Shown here piece by piece: positions 42,652-52,200 of a DNA stretch of 64,000 nt. Both the position numbers and the translations under genes were made by a program. The DNA comes from Macrococcus lamae (GTDB taxonomy: Bacteria; Bacillota; Bacilli; Staphylococcales; Staphylococcaceae), in NCBI RefSeq assembly GCF_004359545.1, contig NZ_SCWB01000005.1, forward strand, positions 52,320-116,319, read 5' to 3'. The notes under the pieces are model-generated. The model did not search any database. It saw only the letters and a list, made by a program, of their open reading frames with translations, and was not told the DNA's origin. Position 1 is the stretch's first letter. Each line of letters begins with the position of its first letter.

Positions 42652-43704
42652 TTATCTTACTTGCAAGTAACTTTTGATCAACGGTAATTCCTGAGCCAGC
42701 AGCTGTTTTTGTGTTAAGCCGGCAGAATGTTCTCCCCAGAATGATAGAGCAGAGCCTGAAATGCGCGGTGCAGTGACAGAATAGTAATAATTCCCTTTCT
42801 GATGAAACCGATTGGGTTTATAGAAAGACTTGATGTAAATGGACTGCCCTTTAATCGTTCGGGAACTATAGGTCGAAGACGGTATGAAATATAAAGACAT
42901 GGAATTGTAGTTATAGACATTAAAACCTTTATTCGTAAATTCCTCAACAGACACATTCGATCCATTTGAACGTCCACCGTTCTGTGCCCAGTATAGAATG
43001 GATAACGAACGATGAAGCTTGCTGAGTCCGGTGCTCGTAATACTGTCATTCCAGATCTGCGGTTTGTAACCTTTGTACATTGTATAGTCTGCCAAAGTGT
43101 TGATATATCTGATTAAATAAGACTGATAAGAAAAGGCACCTGGAACTTCATCTCCTCCGATGACAATTCTCTGACTGCCTCTATACTTAGGCTGTTCAAA
43201 CTGCTTCATCACTTCAGAGAGCAGCGCTTTGGAATGTGTGACTGCCGCTTGATTATCAAAATAATTGACAACTGATGAATCAAAATCTGCAGCGATACGT
43301 TCATTTTTTTTAAGCCTTGGTTTTACTTTGGATAGCCATGCTTTTGAATGAGCGGGCATGTCGATATCAGGAATGACTAAAATTGAGCGGTCATTGCTGT
43401 ACTTAATGAGTTCTTTTAATTCTTTGGAGGTTAAATACTTGGAATTGGTTTTAGTGCTGGTTTGTTTTAAATACGGGGATGCAATGCCATAGTTCTTGTT
43501 ATCGGAAAAGTGCAGCTGTAAATACGTGCCGTTTCCTCTCTTCAATTCATCAACTACGGCTTTTAACGTGGTGAGCGAGTGATACTTACGGGCAATGTCA
43601 ATATTGACGCCTTTGTCAGCGCCGGGTGCTACACCAGATTTATCCATTATTGGATAGGTGCCTGTGGACATAAGCAGAAACGATAATAAAACTTTACTTA
43701 ACAT
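42652..43704 (-). CDS. secreted GH20 glycosidase, dispersin B-like
   Basis: 350 residues. Signal peptide at about 1-17, then one GH20 TIM barrel. Order of motifs: NIDIARKYHS (Arg of the -1 site), LQLHFSDNKNYGIAS, VIPDIDMPAH, IGGDEVPG (catalytic Asp-Glu pair), QIWNDS, FNVYNYNSMSLYFIP and LSFWGEHSAG. These follow dispersin B almost motif for motif (LDIARHFYS, LHLHFSDHENYAIES, IGGDEFG, NYNSYYLYIVP, LSIWGE), more closely than other GH20 enzymes I know. Predicted to hydrolyse poly-N-acetylglucosamine, so it may disperse biofilm. AGGAG precedes the ATG. Monocistronic. Confidence 0.85.
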   Translation of the reverse strand: MLSKVLLSFLLMSTGTYPIMDKSGVAPGADKGVNIDIARKYHSLTTLKAVVDELKRGNGTYLQLHFSDNKNYGIASPYLKQTSTKTNSKYLTSKELKELIKYSNDRSILVIPDIDMPAHSKAWLSKVKPRLKKNERIAADFDSSVVNYFDNQAAVTHSKALLSEVMKQFEQPKYRGSQRIVIGGDEVPGAFSYQSYLIRYINTLADYTMYKGYKPQIWNDSITSTGLSKLHRSLSILYWAQNGGRSNGSNVSVEEFTNKGFNVYNYNSMSLYFIPSSTYSSRTIKGQSIYIKSFYKPNRFHQKGNYYYSVTAPRISGSALSFWGEHSAGLTQKQLLAQELPLIKSYLQVR

Positions 43705-43950
43705 TAGCAGCTCCTCTATTTTTATATGTGCTAAATTTATGATTGACCGTCGCCAATCACTAGATAAATTTACTACATTTTACATGGTTTTTCACTATAT
43801 TTTTTTGTGTAATTTTAAATTTTTAAAAACTACCCTGTACATCTTTCGTTGAAAAAACATAGCAAATCTTTACTAATAGTCAAAAAAGTTATTGTTTGTT
43901 AAGTGTAATAGCATATATTATAGTTTAATTATCATTAAAGGAGGGATACA

Positions 43951-44232
43951 ATGAATCAGACATTTAAAATTGGTGCATGGCGTTTTGAGGCAAAAGTAAC
44001 AGGAGAATCTGAAGGACAGCTGGTGTATAATGAAGCATCTTTCGTGTTGATGGATTCATTCAGCCAAGTCACTGCGTATATTTCAGTGAAAGATGAGAAA
44101 CTAGTGTTTCATTCTATCGGTCATATGACAGAAGTTACAGTTGATACTGAGAATAAAAATGTTTTAATACATGTAAAAGAGTATGGCTCTGAAATAGATG
44201 ATCAGGCAGAAGCAGATGGTGCATACCACTAA
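43951..44232 (+). CDS. hypothetical small protein
   Basis: A 93-residue acidic cytosolic protein that I do not recognise. It is predicted mostly beta (alternating KIGAWRFEAKVTGES, SQVTAYISVKDEKLVFHS), with an acidic C-terminus. GGAGGG precedes the ATG, and a perfect hairpin terminator follows, so it is a real transcribed unit. The upstream region of 246 bp is AT-rich and has no other gene. Confidence 0.7.
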   Translation: MNQTFKIGAWRFEAKVTGESEGQLVYNEASFVLMDSFSQVTAYISVKDEKLVFHSIGHMTEVTVDTENKNVLIHVKEYGSEIDDQAEADGAYH

Positions 44233-44246
44233 CTTAAAAGTTCAAC

Positions 44247-44280
44247 AAAAAAAGACTGAGAAACACCTCAGTCTTTTTTT
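44247..44280. terminator. bidirectional terminator
   Basis: AAAAAAAGACTGAG / CTCAGTCTTTTTTT stem with an AAACAC loop, shared by the small gene and convergent mqo. Confidence 0.92.
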
Positions 44281-44281
44281 G

Positions 44282-45799
44282 CTATACTTCGTGACTTACT
44301 TCTTCGCTTTTCTTCACTAAATGCAGTGTCTTTGAGACATCATCATTTACTTTTTTAAACAGTTCTTCATTGTCGCCTAATTTCTGACCATATGAAGGAA
44401 CCATCTCTTTAATTTTTTCTTCCCATTCAGGCATATAATCTTTGAAACAGTTATTAAGTACATTCAACATGACATGAACAGCAGTAGAAGCACCTGGCGA
44501 CGCACCAAGTAGTGCTGCAACACTTCCGTCTTCAGAACTGATGACTTCTGTACCGAACTGAAGCGTTCCTTTGCCTTCCTCTGTATCTTTAATGACCTGA
44601 ACACGCTGACCGGCTACAACGATTTCCCAGTCTTCTGCTTTAGCATTTGGAACGAATTCACGTAATTCTTCCATACGATCATCATGTGACTGGATGACCT
44701 GGCTGATCAAATACTGTGTCAGCCTCATCTCTTTAGCACCGGCAGACAGCATCGTCAATACGTTGTTCGGTTTGACAGAACCGATCAGATCGAAGTAAGA
44801 CCCTTCTTTCAGGAATTTAGGAGAGAAACCGGCATACGGGCCGAATAGTAATGACCGTTTACCGTCAATATAACGTGTATCCAGATGCGGTACAGACATC
44901 GGTGGCGCTCCTACTTTCGCTTTGCCGTATACTTTGGCTTCATGTTGATTAATAATTTCTTCATTGTTACATACTAAGAATAAGCCGCTGACAGGGAATC
45001 CGCCGACATGCTTGGATTCAGGGATATTTGTCTTCTGCAGTAACGGCAGACTGTAGCCACCTGCGCCGATGAAGACGAAACGCGCAGAGTGTTCTTCAGT
45101 CTTATTCGTTCTGTCATTATGAACTTTCACTTTCCAGCCGCGGCCGTCCCGTTTCAAGTCTTTTACTGTATGCTTGTAGTTCAGTTCAACGTTTTGTTCA
45201 GCGAGCAGATTGAAGAGATCATGTGTCAACTGACCGAAATTGATGTCTGTACCAGAATCCATCTTAGTGATAGCAATCTGATCTTCAAGATCACGACCCT
45301 CCATCATGACTGGCACCCATTCCTTCAATGTTTCATGGTCTTCAGAAATCTCCATACCGCGGAACAGGGGATTGTCCTGCAACGCAGCAAGACGGCGTTT
45401 TAAGAAGTCGATATTCTCCTCGCCTTGCACAAAACTCATATGCGGCACTGTTTTAATAAAGTTTTCAGGGTTTCTCAGTTTCCCTTCTTTCACTAAATGT
45501 GCCCAGAACTGTTTGGATAACTGGAACTGTTCATTAATGTTCAAAGCTTTACTGATATCGATATTGCCGTCAGCGCCTTCAGTCGTATAGTTAAGTTCAC
45601 ATAATGCTGAGTGCCCTGTTCCTGCATTGTTCCATGCATTGGAGCTTTCAAGAGCTGGTGCATCCAACTGTTCAAACATCTTTATATTAAGTTCAGGCTT
45701 TAACTCTTTTAATAATACGCCGAGCGTTGCACTCATGATTCCGCCACCTATTAAGATGACATCTGTTTTAGTAGAACTGCTGTTAACGTAATTGCTCAT
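44282..45799 (-). CDS. mqo: malate:quinone oxidoreductase
   Basis: A 505-residue FAD flavoprotein. The dinucleotide-binding motif [14 protein letters not shown] is near residue 15. [25 protein letters not shown] sequence (core [16 protein letters not shown], residues about 54-69) is the mqo hallmark, and [13 protein letters not shown] lies near 440. It oxidises malate to oxaloacetate at the membrane and passes electrons to quinone. ATG 45799 has GGGAGG upstream. A near-consensus cre site covers the transcription start, so CcpA repression is likely. Confidence 0.95.
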   Translation of the reverse strand: MSNYVNSSSTKTDVILIGGGIMSATLGVLLKELKPELNIKMFEQLDAPALESSNAWNNAGTGHSALCELNYTTEGADGNIDISKALNINEQFQLSKQFWAHLVKEGKLRNPENFIKTVPHMSFVQGEENIDFLKRRLAALQDNPLFRGMEISEDHETLKEWVPVMMEGRDLEDQIAITKMDSGTDINFGQLTHDLFNLLAEQNVELNYKHTVKDLKRDGRGWKVKVHNDRTNKTEEHSARFVFIGAGGYSLPLLQKTNIPESKHVGGFPVSGLFLVCNNEEIINQHEAKVYGKAKVGAPPMSVPHLDTRYIDGKRSLLFGPYAGFSPKFLKEGSYFDLIGSVKPNNVLTMLSAGAKEMRLTQYLISQVIQSHDDRMEELREFVPNAKAEDWEIVVAGQRVQVIKDTEEGKGTLQFGTEVISSEDGSVAALLGASPGASTAVHVMLNVLNNCFKDYMPEWEEKIKEMVPSYGQKLGDNEELFKKVNDDVSKTLHLVKKSEEVSHEV

Positions 45800-45836
45800 A
45801 ACCTTGTTGCCTCCCGAAATAAATATCACACGCTGT

Positions 45837-45867
45837 GATAGCGCTTTAACTCATATCTATCATTATA
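45837..45867 (-). promoter_or_regulatory. mqo promoter with cre site
   Basis: The minus strand reads TATAAT (45867-45862) and, about 11 bases further, TTAAAGCGCTATCA (45850-45837). The latter fits the catabolite-responsive element TGNAANCGNTNNCA at all but one fixed position. Its placement at the transcription start would give CcpA-mediated repression by glucose. Confidence 0.6.
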
Positions 45868-45934
45868 GACCTTTTACAGGAAATACAATAGGGGAACACT
45901 CAACTTTATGATTAAAATTGAATACGGTTACAGA

Positions 45935-46762
45935 TTAATTTTTATATTTAGAATGAATCAGCATATTGATAAACATGGCAGTAAGTGTGACAGCGAACAG
46001 AATCACGAACCATGATTCAGACAATACTTTCAATCGGTCGACTAAAGATAGTTCTTTCACCGGCTCAGCCTTAGTGACTTCAGGTTTCATCGTCGCCCCA
46101 TCTTTTGTAGTTCGTTCAGCGTAAATGAGCAGTCGCTCTTTGCCGGACGGTGTACACGTGAGCAGTGTCAAAATATCCTTCCCTTTTCTAACGGCCATCG
46201 CCTCTACCTGGTCGGGCATTACAATGATTCGGTCAAATACTTTGTAGTAAAGTGTTTCCTTGAAGTTGTTGACGATGATTTTGTCACCATTTTTCAACCG
46301 ATCAATATGTGTGAACCACTCGTGATAAGGCGAATAACTATGTGCAGCAAGCACGCTGTTAGTCGAGCGACCACCGACTGGAAAACTTGTTCCTGCCACC
46401 CTTGACACACCGCGGTCCAGGTTTTCTGGAGTCGCCTGATCATAGACAGGATAATGCAGCTTTAAAGCGGGTATCTTCACCGTCGCTATGACATCATCTG
46501 CCATCATCTGCTCATCGCTCGTATCATTTTTCTTTACTTTAACTGCCGGAGACTCGATTGACTGACCTTCTGCAATCTGACGGTTATAATCACGAAACTG
46601 ACTGTATTTGATCTTCTGGTCTTTCGATTCCACCTGGAACTGTTCGTCCATAGCATCAGACTGGTTCGACATATTGTAGTTGTAATATACTTTAGCAATC
46701 AATGGGTAACTAAAAATCACCAGACCTACTAGAAACAAGATGACAGCTAGTCCTCTTCTCAT
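45935..46762 (-). CDS. class C sortase (second)
   Basis: 275 residues. N-terminal helix at 5-23, extracellular catalytic domain about 85-215 and a C-terminal helix at about 250-268, the class C topology. The catalytic motif is LTLLTCTPSGKERLLIYAER: Cys in TLTC-like LLTCTP, and the Arg eleven residues later; catalytic His in AAHSYSPYH. It polymerises pilins through sorting-motif transpeptidation. The start overlaps the upstream sortase stop by 4 bp. It is the last gene of the pilus operon. Confidence 0.93.
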   Translation of the reverse strand: MRRGLAVILFLVGLVIFSYPLIAKVYYNYNMSNQSDAMDEQFQVESKDQKIKYSQFRDYNRQIAEGQSIESPAVKVKKNDTSDEQMMADDVIATVKIPALKLHYPVYDQATPENLDRGVSRVAGTSFPVGGRSTNSVLAAHSYSPYHEWFTHIDRLKNGDKIIVNNFKETLYYKVFDRIIVMPDQVEAMAVRKGKDILTLLTCTPSGKERLLIYAERTTKDGATMKPEVTKAEPVKELSLVDRLKVLSESWFVILFAVTLTAMFINMLIHSKYKN

Positions 46763-47631
46763 CGCTTCTTCCGCTTACGCCATGCGCGATACAGCAAATA
46801 TAAAATGATTGCGACAGCGATACCGATCAAGTAATTCTTATACACATTCAGGAACTTATACCACCACGGCTCCTTCACCGCCGCGTGCTGTTTCGCCACT
46901 TCAGGCGTATAAGGTACACGGTGAGCCGTCACAATTAAACGGTGAGAGTTAACCATATACGGTGTACATGTTAACAGTGTCAATTGATCCTTCCCTTTAA
47001 CAATTCGGAGCGGACTGAAATTATTTGGTTTAATTACTTTAATCCGGTGGACTTTGTAAGCAAGAACCCCTTTAATGTTATGAACGTAGATCATATCGCC
47101 CTTTTTCATCTTGTCAAGGTCGGTAAAAAGCTTCTTATCCGGTAGACCACGATGCCCTGTAATAATTGAATGTGTCGATTCCCCGCCAACAGGCAGTGAC
47201 GTATTTTCAAGATGACCAAGCCCCTGCTGCAGCACACGCTCAGTCGTTCCTGCAAACAGTGGAAGATCCTGATGAATTCTCGGAATCTCAACGTGACCCA
47301 TCTTCTCATGAACTTCAAGCATCTTCGCGTACTCTTTCTTGCCTGCCGCCTCCTCATCACTACTGTAAGCATCGTGCAGCACTTCATTGCCGTTCAATGA
47401 TTCATTGTAAGCGCGAGCCTTATTAATTCGAGCGTCAATCTCTTTATCAGAAAGCAGTTCGACTTCCTTATTGAAATCGTTCACTTCAGAACTGGATTCA
47501 TAATCATAGTAAACAGCGCTGATCATTGGGTAGAGAAGAATACCGAGACCAACAATGAAAATAACAGCAAATATTAAATTAGATAGCCAACGATTTTTCT
47601 TGGATTGTTTCTGTTTGTTGTCAGAGCTCAA
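46759..47631 (-). CDS. class C sortase (first)
   Basis: 290 residues. Helix at about 17-36, catalytic domain about 105-235, C-terminal helix at about 262-280 and a basic tail (RAWRKRKKR). Catalytic His is in ITGHRGLPD, Cys in LTLLTCTPYMVNSHRL and Arg eleven residues on. A possible lid segment with Asp-Pro-Trp is not obvious. It acts on the pilins encoded just upstream. A weak terminator lies between the pilin gene and this gene, so sortase levels are probably lower than pilin levels. Confidence 0.93.
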   Translation of the reverse strand: MSSDNKQKQSKKNRWLSNLIFAVIFIVGLGILLYPMISAVYYDYESSSEVNDFNKEVELLSDKEIDARINKARAYNESLNGNEVLHDAYSSDEEAAGKKEYAKMLEVHEKMGHVEIPRIHQDLPLFAGTTERVLQQGLGHLENTSLPVGGESTHSIITGHRGLPDKKLFTDLDKMKKGDMIYVHNIKGVLAYKVHRIKVIKPNNFSPLRIVKGKDQLTLLTCTPYMVNSHRLIVTAHRVPYTPEVAKQHAAVKEPWWYKFLNVYKNYLIGIAVAIILYLLYRAWRKRKKR

Positions 47632-47649
47632 AATCGCTCTCCCTTCCTA

Positions 47650-47679
47650 TAAAAAATAAGGCAGACCAAAGTCCACCTC
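47650..47679 (-). terminator. leaky terminator or attenuator between pilin and sortase genes
   Basis: On the minus strand AGGTGGAC tttg GTCTGCCT (an imperfect 8-bp stem) is followed by TATTTTTT. It would reduce read-through from pilin to sortases. Confidence 0.6.
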
Positions 47680-47695
47680 ATTCATTATATAACAA

Positions 47696-49189
47696 TTAAG
47701 CTTGTCTTCTTCTAAAGAACACTAATGCTGCAACCATTAATGCAAGACCGATGACAGTGAAGATGATTGTACCCATACCACCTGTCATAGGAAGTGTAGT
47801 TTTTTTGTTGATAACTTCTTGTGGAGCTGCATCAGTCAATGTAGCTGCTGTTGGATCAGCATAGTAAGAAGTAGAGTTTACAGTGAAAGATGTTACAGGG
47901 TTTGTTGGTAATGAATAACCAGCAGGAGCTGTGACCTCTTCAATCTGGTAATCTGTTGAACCAGCGTTGTCAGAACCATCTGCACCATATGATAAACCTT
48001 TTACTTCAAATGAACCATCTGCTGCTGAAGTAAATTTAGTTGCATCATCTTTAGAATCAACCCATGTTACTTTTAAATCTGACCCTTGGACTAAATATTT
48101 ACCTTCAGCATTTTTAATAACAAATACTGCACCTTGTAAGTTTTCACCAGAACCATCAGTTTTAACGAATTTTTTTCCGCCTGTGTATACTTTAGGAACA
48201 TCCGTTGTAGGAACTTCAGGAACATCTACAGGAGGATTTGTTCCACCTGGCTCAGTTGTTACGCCGTGACCATTGTCAAAGTTGATTGTTGCATTATTTG
48301 TGATTGGTAATCCCATTACTGCTGTATCATTGATAACTGTTGGAATGAAGATGTTAAGTTTTGCAGCATCTCCAGCTGCAGCTAATGCTTTACGACCTGC
48401 ATCAGTAAAATCTACAACTACTTTACCATCTACATAAGTAACGGTATAGTCTGTACCAGCAGTAAGCGCTGTGCCATTTACTTCTACAGTAACTTTATCA
48501 GTTCCTGCAAATGTTAATTGTGAAGCAATTGTATCTGAAACAGTGAATTTAGCGTACTCATCAATACCTTTTGGTACTGAAGGCTGGATGATCCAGTTGA
48601 ACTCATCGCCGACATTGAATGAAGCCGATTTTGTACCATCTGTTTTTACATCTTTATCAATAGTTGGAAGATCTTGCAATGTGTTTTTAGGGAAAACATG
48701 TAAATCCGTGATAAAACCAGTACCCGCTTCATTTGTAAGAGGTAATTCAAGACCGAAAGGAACAGCATTTGCTGTTTTAACAGCAGTTGTTTCATCTTCA
48801 ATGAACCAGTAGAAACCTTCTGCTAAACTTGGAACTGTTGTCGTACCATCTGCTGCTGTTTTAGCTGTAGTCCCTGTTTTTGAACCGACTAATGCTTCTA
48901 CTTCAGCTAATGTATCGTAGCTGCCAGGTGCAGCTTTCATTGTTTCTAATTGATCTTTAGTAACATTCCAGTAAGTGAATGAAATATTAGAGATCGGTTG
49001 AGAACCTTCTGGTGCTGTACCATTAACTAATTGATCGTATGTTGCAGTTGTTTCTGTTGAACCAGTTACTTTATGGATTGTTAGGTTTGTAGCAGGACCT
49101 GCTGCGAATGCGTTTGTTAACGGTGCAAGCAAGTTAACAAGTAAAGCTAGGATGAAGATGAACGAAAAGCGTTTGACTAAATTAGACAT
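47696..49189 (-). CDS. LPXTG-anchored backbone pilin (SpaH/EbpB-like)
   Basis: 497 residues. Signal peptide at about 1-29 (cleavage after AFA), pilin motif DLHVFPKNTL (Lys near residue 167 is the polymerisation nucleophile), an N-terminal SpaA/CnaA-like region, and a C-terminal Cna-B domain with the E-box YQIEEVTAPAGY. The sorting signal is LPMTG, hydrophobic helix, RRRQA. The combination of pilin motif, E-box and LPXTG defines a major pilin. Its gene lies between the tip protein gene and the two class C sortases. Confidence 0.93.
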   Translation of the reverse strand: MSNLVKRFSFIFILALLVNLLAPLTNAFAAGPATNLTIHKVTGSTETTATYDQLVNGTAPEGSQPISNISFTYWNVTKDQLETMKAAPGSYDTLAEVEALVGSKTGTTAKTAADGTTTVPSLAEGFYWFIEDETTAVKTANAVPFGLELPLTNEAGTGFITDLHVFPKNTLQDLPTIDKDVKTDGTKSASFNVGDEFNWIIQPSVPKGIDEYAKFTVSDTIASQLTFAGTDKVTVEVNGTALTAGTDYTVTYVDGKVVVDFTDAGRKALAAAGDAAKLNIFIPTVINDTAVMGLPITNNATINFDNGHGVTTEPGGTNPPVDVPEVPTTDVPKVYTGGKKFVKTDGSGENLQGAVFVIKNAEGKYLVQGSDLKVTWVDSKDDATKFTSAADGSFEVKGLSYGADGSDNAGSTDYQIEEVTAPAGYSLPTNPVTSFTVNSTSYYADPTAATLTDAAPQEVINKKTTLPMTGGMGTIIFTVIGLALMVAALVFFRRRQA

Positions 49190-49251
49190 TGAATGTCCTC
49201 CTTTTATTTGGTGTTCTATTTTTTAAAACTATATTAATCGTCATTAAGACG

Positions 49252-52200
49252 TTAATTCCTTCTGCGTTTAAACCATAATGCAAGTGCAATTAGTACAATA
49301 CCGATGACTGTGAAAAGAATTGTACCCATACCGCCAGTGTTAGGCAGTATCGCTGTATTGCTGGCGTTCGGGACTTTAATCGTTACTGTTGTCCCATCTT
49401 TGACCGTCACATTAATCGGTGTCTGGTTCAAACGATAACCGGATGGTGCTTTTGTTTCTGTCAGTGTGTAGTTACCGAGATTCAAGTTCGTGAATGAGAT
49501 GATACCACTGGCAGGCGTAGTCTGAGTTGCAATCACCTTACCCGTCGAATCCTTCAGCACGAAAGCAGCTCCAGCAAGCCCCTTGCTTTCATCACCACTC
49601 TGGTGTTTCAGAACATCAATTCTACCGAGTATCTTCGTATTAATGACCTTAAACATGTTTGTTCCGGTATAAACCGTCCCATTAACCGTAATCTTACCGT
49701 CAGAAGCAATCACTACTGTATAAACTGCAGCATCTTTACTGTAACCAGCCGGAGCAGAGGTCTCAGTCAATGTATAAGTGCCTTTCTTCAGCTTGTCAAA
49801 GCTAACAAGCCCAGAAGAAGTAGACGTTTGACTTATCACACTACCTGCTGAATCCTTCAGTTCAAAGACCGCACCGGCAAGCGGGTTGTTGCTGTTATCA
49901 AGTTTATTGAATATGAAATCATATACAGGACTTGTCGCACGAGCTTCCGGTACTGGATATTCATGAATAACAGAACCAGTTGCCGTCGTATTCAACGTCG
50001 TCTTGCCATTCATTGCATACCACTGATTATCCACGAAACTCGGATCCGTCGTTCTTAACTTCACCTTGTAGTTGATATTCACCCATTCACCCTTGCCAAG
50101 CGTCAGCCCATTCAGCTTAATCGTCCGTGTCGCTGCATCATACGTTGCAGTTACCCCGTTCAACAATTCTGGATTCGATGCAGTCAGTGTATAGTCAGAT
50201 GCATCAAATGTATTGTTCGAACCAAGATTCAAATCGTACATTGTACCGATAGGGTCAGTGACTATGCCGCTAGCAACACTATTGGAAATATTTTGTGATA
50301 TATTTGCTAAAACTTGCGGCAGTTCCTTAGCGCTATCATTAGTTACATAAGCATTAGCAGGTTTAGAAGCTATTTTCGTAATAACATTATCAACATCACC
50401 AGGATATACTCCAGATGTTGAAGTAGCTGTATTTGTATCAATACCTATTGAAAATATTTCAAAGGACGGATTACTAGCTTTTATTAGCTTTGCTTCAGAT
50501 ATAGTAGGTTGACCGTGATCATCAATTAAATAACTATTCAGAGTATAGGATCTAGAAATATATGGTTCTGTATAGCCAGCATATAATCTGTATTCTGCAC
50601 CATTACCTTTTCTATTATTCAATGAATAATCGAAGGTTTTTATATCCTCTGGTCCTGTTGCAGATGTTCCTAAGTAACTATAAGTCGGTGCCCCATCTGT
50701 CAAAACAATCATAATTTTATTTTTTTTTGGAGAAGTGGCGAGCATTGTTGCCCCTTCTCTAATGCCGAGTTGAGTAAATGTTCCAGCTAGTGAGCCTGTT
50801 TGATTATTAACAGGAATTCCTGCTTTAATAGTCGTAGCATTATCTGCAAATGTTTGTTTACTAATAATCTCACTAGCATAATTGACAATACCTATTCTTG
50901 TTCTGTCTGCTGCTGCTTTAGTTGAATTGCCTTTTGTCACTTCATCAATAAATGAATTGACACTCGTTTTCATATTAGTCCAACGCGATTGACCGTTTGA
51001 TCCCAGATCACTCATACTACCAGAGTTATCAAGAACCAAAACAATATCAAGAGGATCTTGTGAAACACTTGCTCGTCCCTGCGTTTTCAAGTCAATAGCA
51101 TATTCATTTGCAGTTTCTGTAGGTTGTGCCGCTTTCCACTGAAATGATTCATTATACTCAACTGGTTGTGGAACTCGGTTTCTATAAAGACCACGTTCAT
51201 CCCAGCTCATATCTGTTATAGCGCCTTTATAAGTAGGACTTGGTTCAACAATTGTTTTACCTGTTCCTGGTGTACCTGATGTATCAGCAGCAAGAACTGT
51301 CGTAGTAGCTGTCGTCTGAGTTCCAGAAACACTTATTGCTGTACCAGTAATTACTGTTCCTGCAGCAAGTGGCCTAAACATTTCTACATAATAAGTTCCA
51401 TCTGCCGAAGTCTGAGTAGAACCAAGTACTGTCCCCATACTATTTGTTATAGTGACTCTTGAAAATGGTTCAGCTGTTCCTACAACAGCTGTCTGATCGC
51501 TGTAAACTTTAGCAATGGAAATCGGAATTTTATCACTAACAGTAACTGTTGTCGAGTCACTTTGACGTTTACCGCTTTCAGTGGCTGTAACAGTTAAAAC
51601 AGTTCCTGCAGATTGTTTAGGTATAGTAACAGAATAGTTACCTGAACTATCAGCTACTCCTGTTCCTATTTGAGTCGTTCCACTCATAACTTTGACTGTT
51701 GCGCCAGGTACGGCTTTACCTGTTACAGTCGTATCAGCAATGGAAACTGAATTAACAGTTGGAGTTGCTGACTTTTCTTTCAAGGTGAAGGTTCCAGTTA
51801 AGTTCATTACATAATCAGTACCGCTTGAGGAAATCGTGCCTAATGTAAAACTGTAACTACTCTGATTTAAAGTAGTGATAGGCGTGCTGAACTTTACAGT
51901 TGTATTTGTAGAATCTGTGTAAAAAATACTTGTGTAAGCACTTGAAGTACCTTTAGTTACATTAACTGTTGCTGAGTAAGATCCATTTGTAGCAGACATA
52001 GTTGTCGGATACTGCAAGTTACTACTTGCTGTTATATTTTTAAGAGATGAATCATAGTTGTATCCGGTATAATTTGAAAATACAAATGTCCAATCAATTT
52101 TAGATTGATCAGCTGCCATTACACCTGATAATGTACCTTTGAAAGAGCTACCAGCAGTATAAACATTGCTCGTATACGTATAATCATTTGCTGAATAATT

